Notes: a model not told the origin generated them from the letters alone. Positions 26,889 through 35,894 are shown, numbered from the stretch's first letter. The stretch is DNA of 64,000 nt from Ensifer adhaerens (GCF_000697965.2 NZ_CP015882.1:1-64000), one strand, 5' to 3'. Numbers and translations: made by a program.

Positions 26889-28630
26889 TGCAGTTCCCCT
26901 TTTCTGATTGCTTCGATGATCTCAGCTGCAGATACTTCCTTGAATGTCGTCCACAAGGACGGCTCGAGATCGTCCTGTGCGCGATCGAGAATGCCTGGAA
27001 GCGCCACTCCCCTGGATCTAAGCAGGTTCCACCCCTGCGTGAGCATGGGGCAGAAGGGAACAATCGCTTGACCGGGCTCGCCAGCGAGCCTTGGGTGCTT
27101 CGACAGAAGGGCGACGTCGTAGATGAGCACCTCGAGGTCGGACTCCATGTAGTCAAGCACGGACGCAATTGAGTCTCGAAGGTCTGCCTGCAGGTAGGCA
27201 TAGGAGGCGTAAAGACCCAACGATGGGTCAATTCCTTTTTCGACGCGCGCCTTTTCGGCGAAGGCGACCGCTTCCTCCCTGTCCGAAAGCCGAAACACGC
27301 CGCTCCTCGCGGCGGCCGTACTGACTGCGCGCAGTTTCTCGATCTCCACCCTGCGATGCGCATACGAATCCCAACGAAAACTGTTCTCCGAAGGAACGTA
27401 GCTCACACTGACCACTGCGTTGTCCTTAACCGTCACGTGAGCAATGTAGCCGAACAAAGCGGCAAGAACGGTTGCCCGCCCGTTCCCGAAGCGTATGCAG
27501 ACGCTGCTCGCGCGTCCCCTCAAGTCGACGCGGATTACGGCAGCTTCGTCTGCGTTACCGTGTGTCAGTATCTCGACGGTCGCGCCTGAGGTTGCAGCGA
27601 CATCGACCACAGTATCGCCTAGCACCGTAAACCCGGTTTGCGTTTCGAAATGCCGCACATCCGTGATCACGGCAGCGTCATCTACCTTCCGGTCAAATCC
27701 AGACTGTTTGGCAAATTGCTGGACCCGGCTCAGGCGCCGTTTGGAGATGTTAATCTCACTACCGAGTTCCTTCGAAACCGCAACGGCGGCTACCTCCTGC
27801 AATGTCGCTGACGGCTGTCGAGCCGGACCAAGCTCAGGGAACGCGCCGGCAGGCGGACGTTTTGCTCTGGCAATATACGCGTCGTTGTCCGACAGGACCT
27901 CCGCATCAACATCCTGGGCGTAGGTCGGGTTGATCGCAGCCAGGACTTCGGGCACCCGACGCTGGAGCATCACGCCAAGCTTACGATTGGTCACAACGAA
28001 GGCGGGCGCGCCATTATCTATAACCTCGTCAACGAAATCTGGGTCAGGCTCACGGAACGCCTGCAGAAGGCAGTGGGTAAACACGCTCGTACGTGTGCCT
28101 TCAGGGGCCAGCTTCGTCTCATACGCCGGCTGCCCGATCGCCGCTGCCATGAACTTGTCTACCTTGCTACGCAAGGTAGACAAGTTCTCGTTTGGAAAGA
28201 CTACGCTGCCGCGCACCCGCGTCGCGCTTTTCGTCTGTGGTATCGTCCGGCATGCGTCCGAAATCAGGACAACGTTCGGAATTCCACAGTCTTTGGCGAA
28301 TTCAGCGGTTTCCATCCAGCTGATCGCTTCGTTTGCATCCTTCGGCGCGTTGGAGAGCAGCCAGAGTTCTGTTTCATTCTTCCAATAGCCGTGGCCTGAG
28401 AAGAATAGAACCAGCTGATGATAGGTCTGCGCAGATACGAAGGTGGAGACCGCTTCCATGACCATGGCAGCTGTAACTACCTTGTCGTTGGCGTCCGTGA
28501 GTACGATCGTATCAAACCCTTCATCGCGAAGCCACTTGGCAACGGCTTCCGCTCCGGTTGCACAACCCTCCAGTACCGCAAGCTCACCCGTGCGATCCAC
28601 GCCGATGATAACGGCCGCTCTTTTGCTCAA
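26885..28630 (-). CDS. Cytosolic caspase-like (peptidase C14) protein
   Basis: The 581-residue protein has an N-terminal caspase p20-like domain: SKRAAVIIGVD, then LVLFFSGHGYW with catalytic His 80, then VVLISDACRTI with catalytic Cys 127. There is no signal peptide. Residues about 320-430 form a beta-rich domain (TGFTVLGDTVVDVAA, RFGNGRATVLAALFG), and a helical tail follows. The start is TTG 28630 because GAGGGGGA lies just upstream; the frame extends to another TTG at 28648. Codons 148-160 lie in a 16-bp perfect hairpin. The operon continues with a hydrolase. An abortive-infection protease role is inferred. Confidence 0.85.
   Translation of the reverse strand: MSKRAAVIIGVDRTGELAVLEGCATGAEAVAKWLRDEGFDTIVLTDANDKVVTAAMVMEAVSTFVSAQTYHQLVLFFSGHGYWKNETELWLLSNAPKDANEAISWMETAEFAKDCGIPNVVLISDACRTIPQTKSATRVRGSVVFPNENLSTLRSKVDKFMAAAIGQPAYETKLAPEGTRTSVFTHCLLQAFREPDPDFVDEVIDNGAPAFVVTNRKLGVMLQRRVPEVLAAINPTYAQDVDAEVLSDNDAYIARAKRPPAGAFPELGPARQPSATLQEVAAVAVSKELGSEINISKRRLSRVQQFAKQSGFDRKVDDAAVITDVRHFETQTGFTVLGDTVVDVAATSGATVEILTHGNADEAAVIRVDLRGRASSVCIRFGNGRATVLAALFGYIAHVTVKDNAVVSVSYVPSENSFRWDSYAHRRVEIEKLRAVSTAAARSGVFRLSDREEAVAFAEKARVEKGIDPSLGLYASYAYLQADLRDSIASVLDYMESDLEVLIYDVALLSKHPRLAGEPGQAIVPFCPMLTQGWNLLRSRGVALPGILDRAQDDLEPSLWTTFKEVSAAEIIEAIRKGELQ
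28151..28187. repeat. 16-bp perfect inverted repeat inside the caspase gene
   Basis: GAACTTGTCTACCTTG at 28151-28166 is followed by a 5-nt loop and its exact complement at 28172-28187. It encodes ENLSTLRSKVDKF, just after the catalytic Cys region. In RNA it would be a very stable stem. Confidence 0.9.
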
Positions 28631-28763
28631 GATGTCCCCCTCGACCAAGAGAGCGCAGTGCGACTAGCCTTCGCTCCCTTCCTTCGACTCTACATAAAAT
28701 TGTAGGACAGAAAAGTGGCTGCGCGGAATTGCAGTCGGTGTTGGCGTCGTCGGTTTATCTAGA

Positions 28764-30065
28764 TTAACGTTTGATACGATCGCTAAGATTGGGTGTTCGT
28801 GTCTGCTTCTTGAAGGCGAAATAGAGTGGATCGGGCAGATCGTCACTCGCCCGCCATACCAGTTTCGTGATACCGAAGTTCGTTGCAGTGAACTGCACTT
28901 CACGTCGCAAGGGCGCGGTCATCTCGGTAACTAGGTCAAGGAGTGTCCAGCTTTCGCCTTGTTGAAGAATCTCAAGTGCCGCAGGGATGAAGCGATGATA
29001 GTCGGGGTAGTCACCTCTGTCGCAATCCATCGCCAGTTCTCGAAGCTTTCGGGCGCGAACCTCGTCCCGTGCAATCGCTGACGCCTGAAATTCGGGCGTA
29101 AACATCGCATCAACCAGATTGCGAAACACCATCGTAAGAGACACTGCCGTTGAAAGAAGACGTTCGGCATTTTCTTCGCCGACGCAACGCCGGAAGGTTG
29201 CCCTGAGATTATCGAGTCGTTCGCCCGCCGGTGGGTGCGTTCTTGACGAGAACGGTTCGGAGTTTTCAAATTCTTCGTAGCGTTCCCATTCGCGATGGAG
29301 CAGGAGTGCGAATTCCCAGCCGGCGTACGCCACGGATAGACGGTCCCCATCATGCGGCTTGTCGAACTTGCCAAACGCGAGGACCAGTGCAAGCCGGTCC
29401 GCAATGAACTCCTCACGCCAGGGGGCAGACTGATTTTCCAGCCCCTGCTCAAGCTGGGCCATGACTTCGGGAGCCTCTGTGGAGAGGCGGGTGATCAGTC
29501 CATGGGCTAGCTCGTGGCAGATCACAAACACCTCTGCCTCAAACGCAATCCAACCGCCGAAAAGCGCTTGGTCGCCGTTGATATCGAAATCCTGGTGTAT
29601 GGTGGAGTTGCCAATTACAGAGTACCAGAAGAAGGCCCGGTGCAGCTGCTCGACCGTCTCTACGAACGGTCGTTCCGTGCCGACGTTTGTCGGCAATTTC
29701 CCACCGCTTGAGAAAGCGTAGCTTCGCGCTGCGAGAATCCGCGAAACTCTATAGATGAAGGGAGGCAGGCCGGAACTGATGCGGATGGTGAAGGGTCGTT
29801 CGGTGCAGCTTACTTCCGCGAACCGCGTACCGTCGGCAGTAATGTCGAGTTTATACCGCTTTTCAATCGGAAACCCCAGGCATTCCCTGGCGCGACGCAG
29901 AGCTTCCTTCCAGGCGTTCTTGACCATCTGACGCGCAAGCTTTCGAGGATCCGGAGGCTTAGGCCTGTTTCGTATCTTCTCAAGTCGAGCCGCCAGCAAT
30001 TCTTCTGGAGTGGCAGGACGGCGCTCTTTGCGTCGGATCCGGCGTTCAGCAGACGCCCGCGTCAC
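28764..30065 (-). CDS. HExxH metallopeptidase-like protein
   Basis: The protein contains EVFVICHELAHGLITR, with zinc ligands H184, H188 and catalytic E185. About 30 residues later EEFIADRLALVLAF gives a Glu third ligand and the Asp typical of M48-like peptidases. The N-terminus is strongly basic (RRIRRKERRP). There is no signal peptide or membrane helix. The frame is open to a GTG at 30134, but the GTG at 30065 overlaps the preceding stop by four bases (GTGA) and is preferred, giving 433 residues. A 133-bp gap separates it from the caspase gene. Confidence 0.75.
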   Translation of the reverse strand: MTRASAERRIRRKERRPATPEELLAARLEKIRNRPKPPDPRKLARQMVKNAWKEALRRARECLGFPIEKRYKLDITADGTRFAEVSCTERPFTIRISSGLPPFIYRVSRILAARSYAFSSGGKLPTNVGTERPFVETVEQLHRAFFWYSVIGNSTIHQDFDINGDQALFGGWIAFEAEVFVICHELAHGLITRLSTEAPEVMAQLEQGLENQSAPWREEFIADRLALVLAFGKFDKPHDGDRLSVAYAGWEFALLLHREWERYEEFENSEPFSSRTHPPAGERLDNLRATFRRCVGEENAERLLSTAVSLTMVFRNLVDAMFTPEFQASAIARDEVRARKLRELAMDCDRGDYPDYHRFIPAALEILQQGESWTLLDLVTEMTAPLRREVQFTATNFGITKLVWRASDDLPDPLYFAFKKQTRTPNLSDRIKR

Positions 30066-30598
30066 TTTGTTTCGGCCCTTGTAGGTTTCGTAACAGGAGA
30101 CGACGTTGATTGCAGTCGACCCCAGCTCCAGCACTCCTGTCGGCAGACGTGATGGAACTGTAGATCGTCGTTAAAGGACCTACCGATCCGCCGAGCACCT
30201 TCGGCAAAACCTGTCAAGGCATTCTCCTCCAGTTCCCCGTTCTGCAAACCACTCTGATTGACACAGATCGCGGTCAGCAATGGAAGTTTGCGTGCGTGGC
30301 AGATTTCCAGAAGCCGGTCGAGGTGCCCATGCTTTCCGTTCATCTGATGTCGTGCCTTGCTCCACTCGATTCCGCTTGCTTTTGCCAGATCTCCATATGT
30401 GATGCAGGTACTGGCGATGGCCGCCTGCTTGAGAGCTGCAAGTGATTTTTCAAGGTCAAGTCCTGGTCGCCTTCCAGCACGACGGCCTCTTTCTTCAAGC
30501 AGCTCAAGATAAAGAGTGGCCTCGGTCAGGCCGCGTTTCTCAAAGTTCACGATCCATTGATCGATTTCGACATCCGTCTTGTTGGAAAAGTCTGTCAT
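30062..30598 (-). CDS. Winged-helix-like hypothetical protein
   Basis: The 178-residue product has a helical N-terminus. The segment CITYGDLAKASGIEWSKARH, then LDRLLEICHARKLPLLTAI and CVNQSG, resembles the winged-helix DNA-binding part of alkyltransferase-like proteins and small domains linked to nucleases. The last 40 residues look low-complexity and may be poorly conserved. It is first in a run of minus-strand genes ending with metallopeptidases and caspase, so it may be the regulator or DNA sensor. Assignment is tentative. Confidence 0.5.
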   Translation of the reverse strand: MTDFSNKTDVEIDQWIVNFEKRGLTEATLYLELLEERGRRAGRRPGLDLEKSLAALKQAAIASTCITYGDLAKASGIEWSKARHQMNGKHGHLDRLLEICHARKLPLLTAICVNQSGLQNGELEENALTGFAEGARRIGRSFNDDLQFHHVCRQECWSWGRLQSTSSPVTKPTRAETK

Positions 30599-30720
30599 CG
30601 CCCCTCGCTTATTATCGCGGCTTCACCTGTGATACCTATCAAGACCTTTCGCGAACGTTCGCGATTAATCATTCAACGGCAGCTTTGCCCCTCGTCGATC
30701 CTACAGGCCACACAGTCGAT

Positions 30721-32211
30721 TCACTCAGCCAGTGACGATCCCCAAGAGAGCCGCGCCTCATCATGATGCGCGGCCAAACGTTTTCCGCACGCATGCAGAT
30801 GGACCTTCTTGTTGTGAAGGTCGGCGTATTCGGGGTACGTTGCGATCGACGGCGCTAGCCGGATGGTCATCGTCTCCGGATCAATAGACAATAGTTTGCG
30901 ATCGAACAGACCGTGTATGTCTGAACGTAGAAGCAACCCGTTTTTTGGGCTGTTGACCTGCGGCCCTCCCTTATGATGCGGAGAGATGTGCGCCGCCTGG
31001 AGGATTTCGGCGATAGAGGTTCCCGTCAGGCAACATCTTGCGCCATACATCTCCACTAGACGCCGTCGAAAGTTGATCTGTTCGGGGCGAGCCTGCGCGA
31101 GCGCGTATGACAGACCGTCCACTCCATTGTCAGCTCCTTCCGCATCTAAAATGGCTGAAAGGGCCTGCCAGTCGGAGTAGATCACGTCCAAGATCGCATC
31201 GCGGTGCTTTTCGAGGCTGATACAGGTGGTCCGTGCATTGAGGGAAGCAACCGCATCTTCGCCGAACGCCGATTTGGCATAAGGTTTGCCATCGTTGAGC
31301 CAGGCGACGTTCCGGCGGAACGCCGTGTCATGCTCCACGAGATCAGGATAGTACTCAGGAGCACTAAGTACGCGACCCACGTACACATCGGTACTGTGGG
31401 GGACGAGGACCGCGTCTCCTATCTTCATCCGCCGCAAGAAGCGCTGCATTTCTCCGGCGCTTTTGCCGGGGTGAACTCGATCGCCATAGGCAGCTTCGAT
31501 GAGCTCTCGAAACTCGCCTTCTTCCACTTCGGGGGAGATGAGCGTCGACGCTTCACTCCACCCGATCGCGATCTGGTCGTCTTCGATCACCTCCAAAACC
31601 TTGTCGATCCCCTGCGGTCTGATATGCAGCCGATAGAATGCCGTTTCCGGTATGCGGCCGACAAATGTCGAGGCGTCGGGTGAGTGCCCTTCCCTTAACT
31701 GTGAGGCCCACTCGACGAAACGTTTCGTCTGACTGATGATCTCTTGAGGTGCTCCATCAAGGCAGGCTACCTTGTAGTAGAGCTTGGCGCCGCTCGACAG
31801 CTGAACGTTGACTAAGGTTTCGGGAAGTGGCTCCAGCGATTCGAGGTGTCGTACGCCTCCGGCGACCTGAACAGCGCCGGAGCGAAGGAGCCACAGTTTC
31901 CCCTCGGCGTCCCGCCCAACTAGGCCCCGGTTGTTACCGGGCTGTCCGTGTTGCGCTGGATTGATTTCCACGATCCTGTCGCCGCTGCGGCCTTGTTCAT
32001 CAATCAAGCCGAGAACTGAATAGAACGGCATGTTCGTCCGGTGCCATTGGCCTACCTCCAGCCAGATGCCCACGCTAGACAATTGGCACAGTTCGTTATG
32101 GCCGACAGGGGTCACACGGCCCTCGGCAAAAAAGGCGTTCCGCCAGGCGGTCATTGCGGACATGATAGCCGCGCGATCTTCGACGGGCTGCATAATGGCG
32201 GCACTAGACAT
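30721..32211 (-). CDS. HNH endonuclease with possible EVE/PUA-like reader
   Basis: The C-terminal 110 residues are an HNH_2-type nuclease: YGARCCLTGTSIAEILQAAH, then HISPHHKGGPQVNSPKNGL and SDIHGLFDRKLLSI. The middle region (DDQIAIGWSEAS, then MQRFLRRMKIGDAVLVPHST and VYVGRVLSAPEYY) has the layout of EVE/PUA-like domains that bind modified bases in other modification-dependent restriction enzymes. The N-terminal 150 residues are unassigned. The 496-residue protein is cytosolic. A role against modified phage DNA is inferred. Confidence 0.75.
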   Translation of the reverse strand: MSSAAIMQPVEDRAAIMSAMTAWRNAFFAEGRVTPVGHNELCQLSSVGIWLEVGQWHRTNMPFYSVLGLIDEQGRSGDRIVEINPAQHGQPGNNRGLVGRDAEGKLWLLRSGAVQVAGGVRHLESLEPLPETLVNVQLSSGAKLYYKVACLDGAPQEIISQTKRFVEWASQLREGHSPDASTFVGRIPETAFYRLHIRPQGIDKVLEVIEDDQIAIGWSEASTLISPEVEEGEFRELIEAAYGDRVHPGKSAGEMQRFLRRMKIGDAVLVPHSTDVYVGRVLSAPEYYPDLVEHDTAFRRNVAWLNDGKPYAKSAFGEDAVASLNARTTCISLEKHRDAILDVIYSDWQALSAILDAEGADNGVDGLSYALAQARPEQINFRRRLVEMYGARCCLTGTSIAEILQAAHISPHHKGGPQVNSPKNGLLLRSDIHGLFDRKLLSIDPETMTIRLAPSIATYPEYADLHNKKVHLHACGKRLAAHHDEARLSWGSSLAE

Positions 32212-32759
32212 CTTTAAAACTCACAATTGCACGGATGGAGTACCCGGTCGGTCTCAAGAGGAATGCCGGGGACGAGGAAGGCCAAGTCATCGGTAGGCGT
32301 TGTCACATCTGCCCTCAAGGCTTTGTACGTTGCGAAGGTCCTGCCAACCGAGCAAAATAGCGATGAGCATGGTCAACTCCCTAGTGTTCATTCCTAGGTT
32401 GTAGCTTTGACTTGTAAATATTTCGGGGAAAGACGTCGTGAAATCCGCCTCACGAGGACGCGCTTCCGAACAATTCGAACAAATGGTTACTCGAATTAAA
32501 ACGTCCTCGCGGTGGCTCCCCTATAAAGGCCTTCAGCAAAAATTCTTTTTTTGGCTGGCGCTGAAGGAGGTCAGGAAGTCAACAAGCGAGCCTCCGTACA
32601 CGGCTTGAGGCTTGTTGCTAAGATGTTCACGTTCTAGGCCAAAAACATCGCATAATGTATCAATTGGATCGTTGGCTAGTCTGGTGGGCTTCACGGGCCG
32701 CCATCTTTGACATCGAAGCTCGGGATACGACTAGACCGTTCGGATCAGGTATGGTGTTG
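32212..32759. other. 548-bp intergenic region with two hairpins
   Basis: No gene seen. CGAGGACG (32453-32460) is repeated inverted at 32502-32509, with an inner TTCGA/TCGAA pair. CCTTCAGC (32530-32537) pairs with GCTGAAGG (32560-32567) around a T-rich loop. The region separates the hydrolase/ABC unit from the HNH gene and probably carries the promoter of the HNH-caspase genes. A structured RNA cannot be excluded. Confidence 0.4.
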
Positions 32760-34193
32760 CTAAATAGCCCGGCCGTCTTCTGCGAAGACATGCAACTGTT
32801 CGCGGAGGAGAATAAGCCCAATTCGCTCTCCAATCTTGCCCATCTCTGCTGCAGTTCCTCCCGCAATGACCTGGCCGGCGTCGGTGGCAACTGTCACCGT
32901 TGCGGTGTCTCCGGCTCGAGCAATCGCAACAACTGTACCGGCCAGTTCGACGCCCGAACTATTTAGGTCGGTTAGCAGAACATGCTCTGGCCGAATGCCG
33001 ACGGCATGGGGCGCCGGGGTGGCGGCGTCGATCGGAAATCGGGAAGATACCGTTATGTCTTCCACTCCGGCGATCGATAAAGAAAATGTGTTGCCCGTAT
33101 TGCCAAGCGTCGTTACTGGCAGAAAGTTCATTTGCGGGTAGCCGATCAGGCCGGCAACCGCGCGATTGTCGGGACGTTTATACAGGTCCTCCGGCCTTCC
33201 CGTTTGCAGGACACGCCCATTCAGCAGCACACAGATCCGATCCGCCAGGCGCATGGCTTCCGCCTGGTCGTGGGTGCTGATCACCATCGTCGGACCAAGT
33301 TCGCGATGGAGTTCGGCTATTTCCAACCACAACGACGAAATATCACCCTTGAGAGGCATGCTGTCGAACAGAAGAAGCCTTGGGTCACTGACGAGTGCGC
33401 GGGCAAGAACGACACGCGCGCGCTGCGCGTCCGACAAGCTCGCTGGCGTCTGTCCCATGACGCCTTCCAGGTCGAGCAATACTACGATCTCGTCGGCAAG
33501 TGCCCGTGCGCCGTACGTCCGTTTGAATTCGAATGCCGACGCAATGTTCTCACCAACGCTCAGGTGAGATTGAAGCGACGCGCTGTCGAGAACAGAAGCC
33601 ACGCGACGCCTGCCCGCTGGGATGTGTGTGACATCTGTGCCGTCCAGTATGACCGAGCCGGCATCGACGGGCTCAAGTCCGGCTATCATGCGCAAGACGA
33701 TCGACGTGCCCGAACCTTTTGGCCCGAGCAATGCGCAAATTTCACCGCTTTCGACCGACAGGTTGAGGTCGTCGACGACAGCGACATTCGAAACCCGTCT
33801 CGTGACGCCCTGAAGAACAATGCGCCCGTCGATCGACAAGCGGGACTGCAGCCAGGTGCTCTTGTTCCGCTGCAGCCTCTCTTCGGCCTGAAGCTTGGCG
33901 CTGGAAAGGTAGTCCGCAAGATTGGAGCCTTCCGGAACGATCGTCTCGGCCATGGCAGTGCAGGCCATGCAGTTTTCAATGTGCGCGATCCTGTCGGCCG
34001 CCAAAACACCGTCCTGAAGAAACAGCTGGATCTCGGTAGATTTCAGACAGTCCGGGTCAGCGGCCGCCGTGTCGGTCGCTTCCTGCAGATACTGCGCGAG
34101 AAGCACCTCGACATCGACACCGAGCGCCCGAGCAAATTCCTGCGCCGCTAGAAAAAACTCGGATTGCGGATCATCATTTGAATTGGCCGCCAT
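32760..34193 (-). CDS. Degenerate ABC-type ATPase with zinc-finger-like N-terminus
   Basis: The 477-residue protein has a MalK/UgpC-like ABC domain followed by a TOBE-like domain (GIRPEHVLLTDL). Key residues are lost. Walker A reads GPKGSGTS, with Thr 163 where Lys is required. The Q-loop Gln is Asp 203, the signature is LSDAQ instead of LSGGQ, and Walker B reads LLLFDS with Ser 278 instead of the catalytic Glu. Only the H-loop (STHDQAEA) remains. The N-terminal 120 residues carry H71-x3-C75-x2-C78, resembling anti-sigma zinc fingers. No permease gene is near. It probably has a structural or regulatory, non-transport role. Confidence 0.8.
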   Translation of the reverse strand: MAANSNDDPQSEFFLAAQEFARALGVDVEVLLAQYLQEATDTAAADPDCLKSTEIQLFLQDGVLAADRIAHIENCMACTAMAETIVPEGSNLADYLSSAKLQAEERLQRNKSTWLQSRLSIDGRIVLQGVTRRVSNVAVVDDLNLSVESGEICALLGPKGSGTSIVLRMIAGLEPVDAGSVILDGTDVTHIPAGRRRVASVLDSASLQSHLSVGENIASAFEFKRTYGARALADEIVVLLDLEGVMGQTPASLSDAQRARVVLARALVSDPRLLLFDSMPLKGDISSLWLEIAELHRELGPTMVISTHDQAEAMRLADRICVLLNGRVLQTGRPEDLYKRPDNRAVAGLIGYPQMNFLPVTTLGNTGNTFSLSIAGVEDITVSSRFPIDAATPAPHAVGIRPEHVLLTDLNSSGVELAGTVVAIARAGDTATVTVATDAGQVIAGGTAAEMGKIGERIGLILLREQLHVFAEDGRAI

Positions 34194-35274
34194 CTCGCCA
34201 CGCTTCCTTTTTCATCATTCTCATGATCGCGCGCTGCATTGCGATGCGGGGAAGCAAGGCTCCGGCTTTGCGCCGGTCTTCGGGATGGTCGTAGGCTTCG
34301 CAAACGAGCTCGCGCATCATTCGCGTAAAGAATGGCATAGAGATCTCCCGTTGGCGTGCGCGCGTTGAGATCCTGTATTGGTCGAGATGAACCTCCAGCA
34401 TTTCCTTCAGCTGCATTCCGGCCGTCATCAGTTTCCCGTGTTGGTATTCTATCGGGAGGTGCAAGATCGCGGCATCGTGGTCATTTTTGGCATTGATCCC
34501 ATACGTCCGCTCATGTTCGCGAGCCGCTCGACAGGCTGTTGTAAATGCAACGTAACGTTCGGGGCTGATGCCAAAAAGATAGGGAATGATCAGCGCATGA
34601 ACATTCTCAGGATCAACAAAGTAGTCAGAATGCAACCCGCCAGCGAAAGCGATGTTGTGAACGCTCACCCTGTCCTGTTGGTTTCTTATCTCGCATATGG
34701 GACAGTCCGAAAGCGGGACGACAACATTGTGAACGACGTCGGCAGGGCCGTCAAAACCGACACGCCCTGCATCGCCGACCAGATCGCAGAAGACCCGGCC
34801 GACAACCGGCATTTTTCTGGCTCGGTTCGCGGCCCTAGCCCAAGGGACTGCTTCGTCCTTCCCGCCGTGCATGTTCGTGAGATGAAGATGATGCCCACGA
34901 AAGCCTGGCGCTCCCCAATCGAAGTCGCGCCGCACAGCGCTTCCAAGAAACATCATCCGATCGAACTTCTTCGCAGGGAAACGCTGGAGAAGCGACGTCA
35001 CAAGTACGGTGCCAAAGCTGTGCGCAATAATGTATGAGCTGATCGACTTTCGCCCCTCCTCGACAATCGTAGCATTCACGCGTTCGACAGTCTGCCGCAG
35101 ACCTCTTCCGAGAGCCAAGCGTATGGGGCCCTGCATTTGCAGGTAGCCGTTATATCCATCGTATTTCAAAGCCACATAGCTTGAAACATGCGGTTCGAAC
35201 ACGGAGGCTAGCTTATCCTGCCAAGGCCCCGCATTGATACCGTGGATCGTGAATAGTGTGACCGATGGCGACAT
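34174..35274 (-). CDS. Alpha/beta hydrolase paired with the dead ABC ATPase
   Basis: The protein begins MSPSVTLFTIHGINAGPW, an HG oxyanion motif. The nucleophile elbow is SYIIAHSFGTVLVTSLL with Ser at about 102. NMHGGKDEAVPWA may supply an acidic residue, and VSVHNIAFAGGLHSDYF the His. The C-terminal 100 residues are helical and basic. There is no signal peptide. ATG 35274 is preferred over the TTG at 35286. It overlaps the ABC-like gene by 20 bases, so the two are one unit. Substrate unknown. Confidence 0.75.
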   Translation of the reverse strand: MSPSVTLFTIHGINAGPWQDKLASVFEPHVSSYVALKYDGYNGYLQMQGPIRLALGRGLRQTVERVNATIVEEGRKSISSYIIAHSFGTVLVTSLLQRFPAKKFDRMMFLGSAVRRDFDWGAPGFRGHHLHLTNMHGGKDEAVPWARAANRARKMPVVGRVFCDLVGDAGRVGFDGPADVVHNVVVPLSDCPICEIRNQQDRVSVHNIAFAGGLHSDYFVDPENVHALIIPYLFGISPERYVAFTTACRAAREHERTYGINAKNDHDAAILHLPIEYQHGKLMTAGMQLKEMLEVHLDQYRISTRARQREISMPFFTRMMRELVCEAYDHPEDRRKAGALLPRIAMQRAIMRMMKKEAWRDGGQFK

Positions 35275-35894
35275 GCGTCCACTCAATCATGTTACTATTT
35301 ACTTAAATAAGTTTATATCGTGGGTTGCGCGAGTCAAGGTGGTCGAGGGATGTGGCTAAACTGGACGGAATCTCGAGAATTCATGGCTTTGGAACGTGTC
35401 CCTTCTCGATCAAATGAAATTGGCTTATTCAAATAGACAGCGGAATGTGCGGTTCGATTCCGTTCAAGGCGAGGGATCACCCGTCGCGGTCGATCGCGCT
35501 AGAAATCGACGGTGCGCGCGACGAGGATATTCTTATAGGCAGCCACGCGATCGGCGGCGGGTGGGTAGATCCAGACCGTGTTTATCTCCTTCTTGAACTC
35601 TACGGCCTGCAGGACGGCTATCTCCAAATTCGCGTGCGGCAAGGTGTCCCTAGGGCTCTGATAGGTCGCGAACTGGCAAGCGTAAGCGTTGATCAGCTCA
35701 ACCTAGGTCGGATGTTCGCAGCCTGGCCGATGATACCGGCAGCTATCGGATCGCATCTTGCATTTCGCGCCGTCGCAACGGTTTGGGTAATCGTTCGACG
35801 CCGCGATCTCTTCTGGCATCCTTGGCGGCCATAGTGGGGGTCAACAGACCTTGCGGGTCGACGTCTTCCCGGCGCGTGCTCCTGATGTAGTGTG
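35275..35894. other. Intergenic region with an uncertain ORF
   Basis: The AT-rich left end (35287-35330) probably holds the promoter of the minus-strand hydrolase/ABC unit. One plus-strand frame at 35445-35834 (129 codons, IALEIDGARDEDILIGSHAI) could be a gene or remnant, but it has no clear ribosome binding site or recognised domain. An overlapping plus frame from GTG 35396 is equally possible. Confidence 0.35.
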
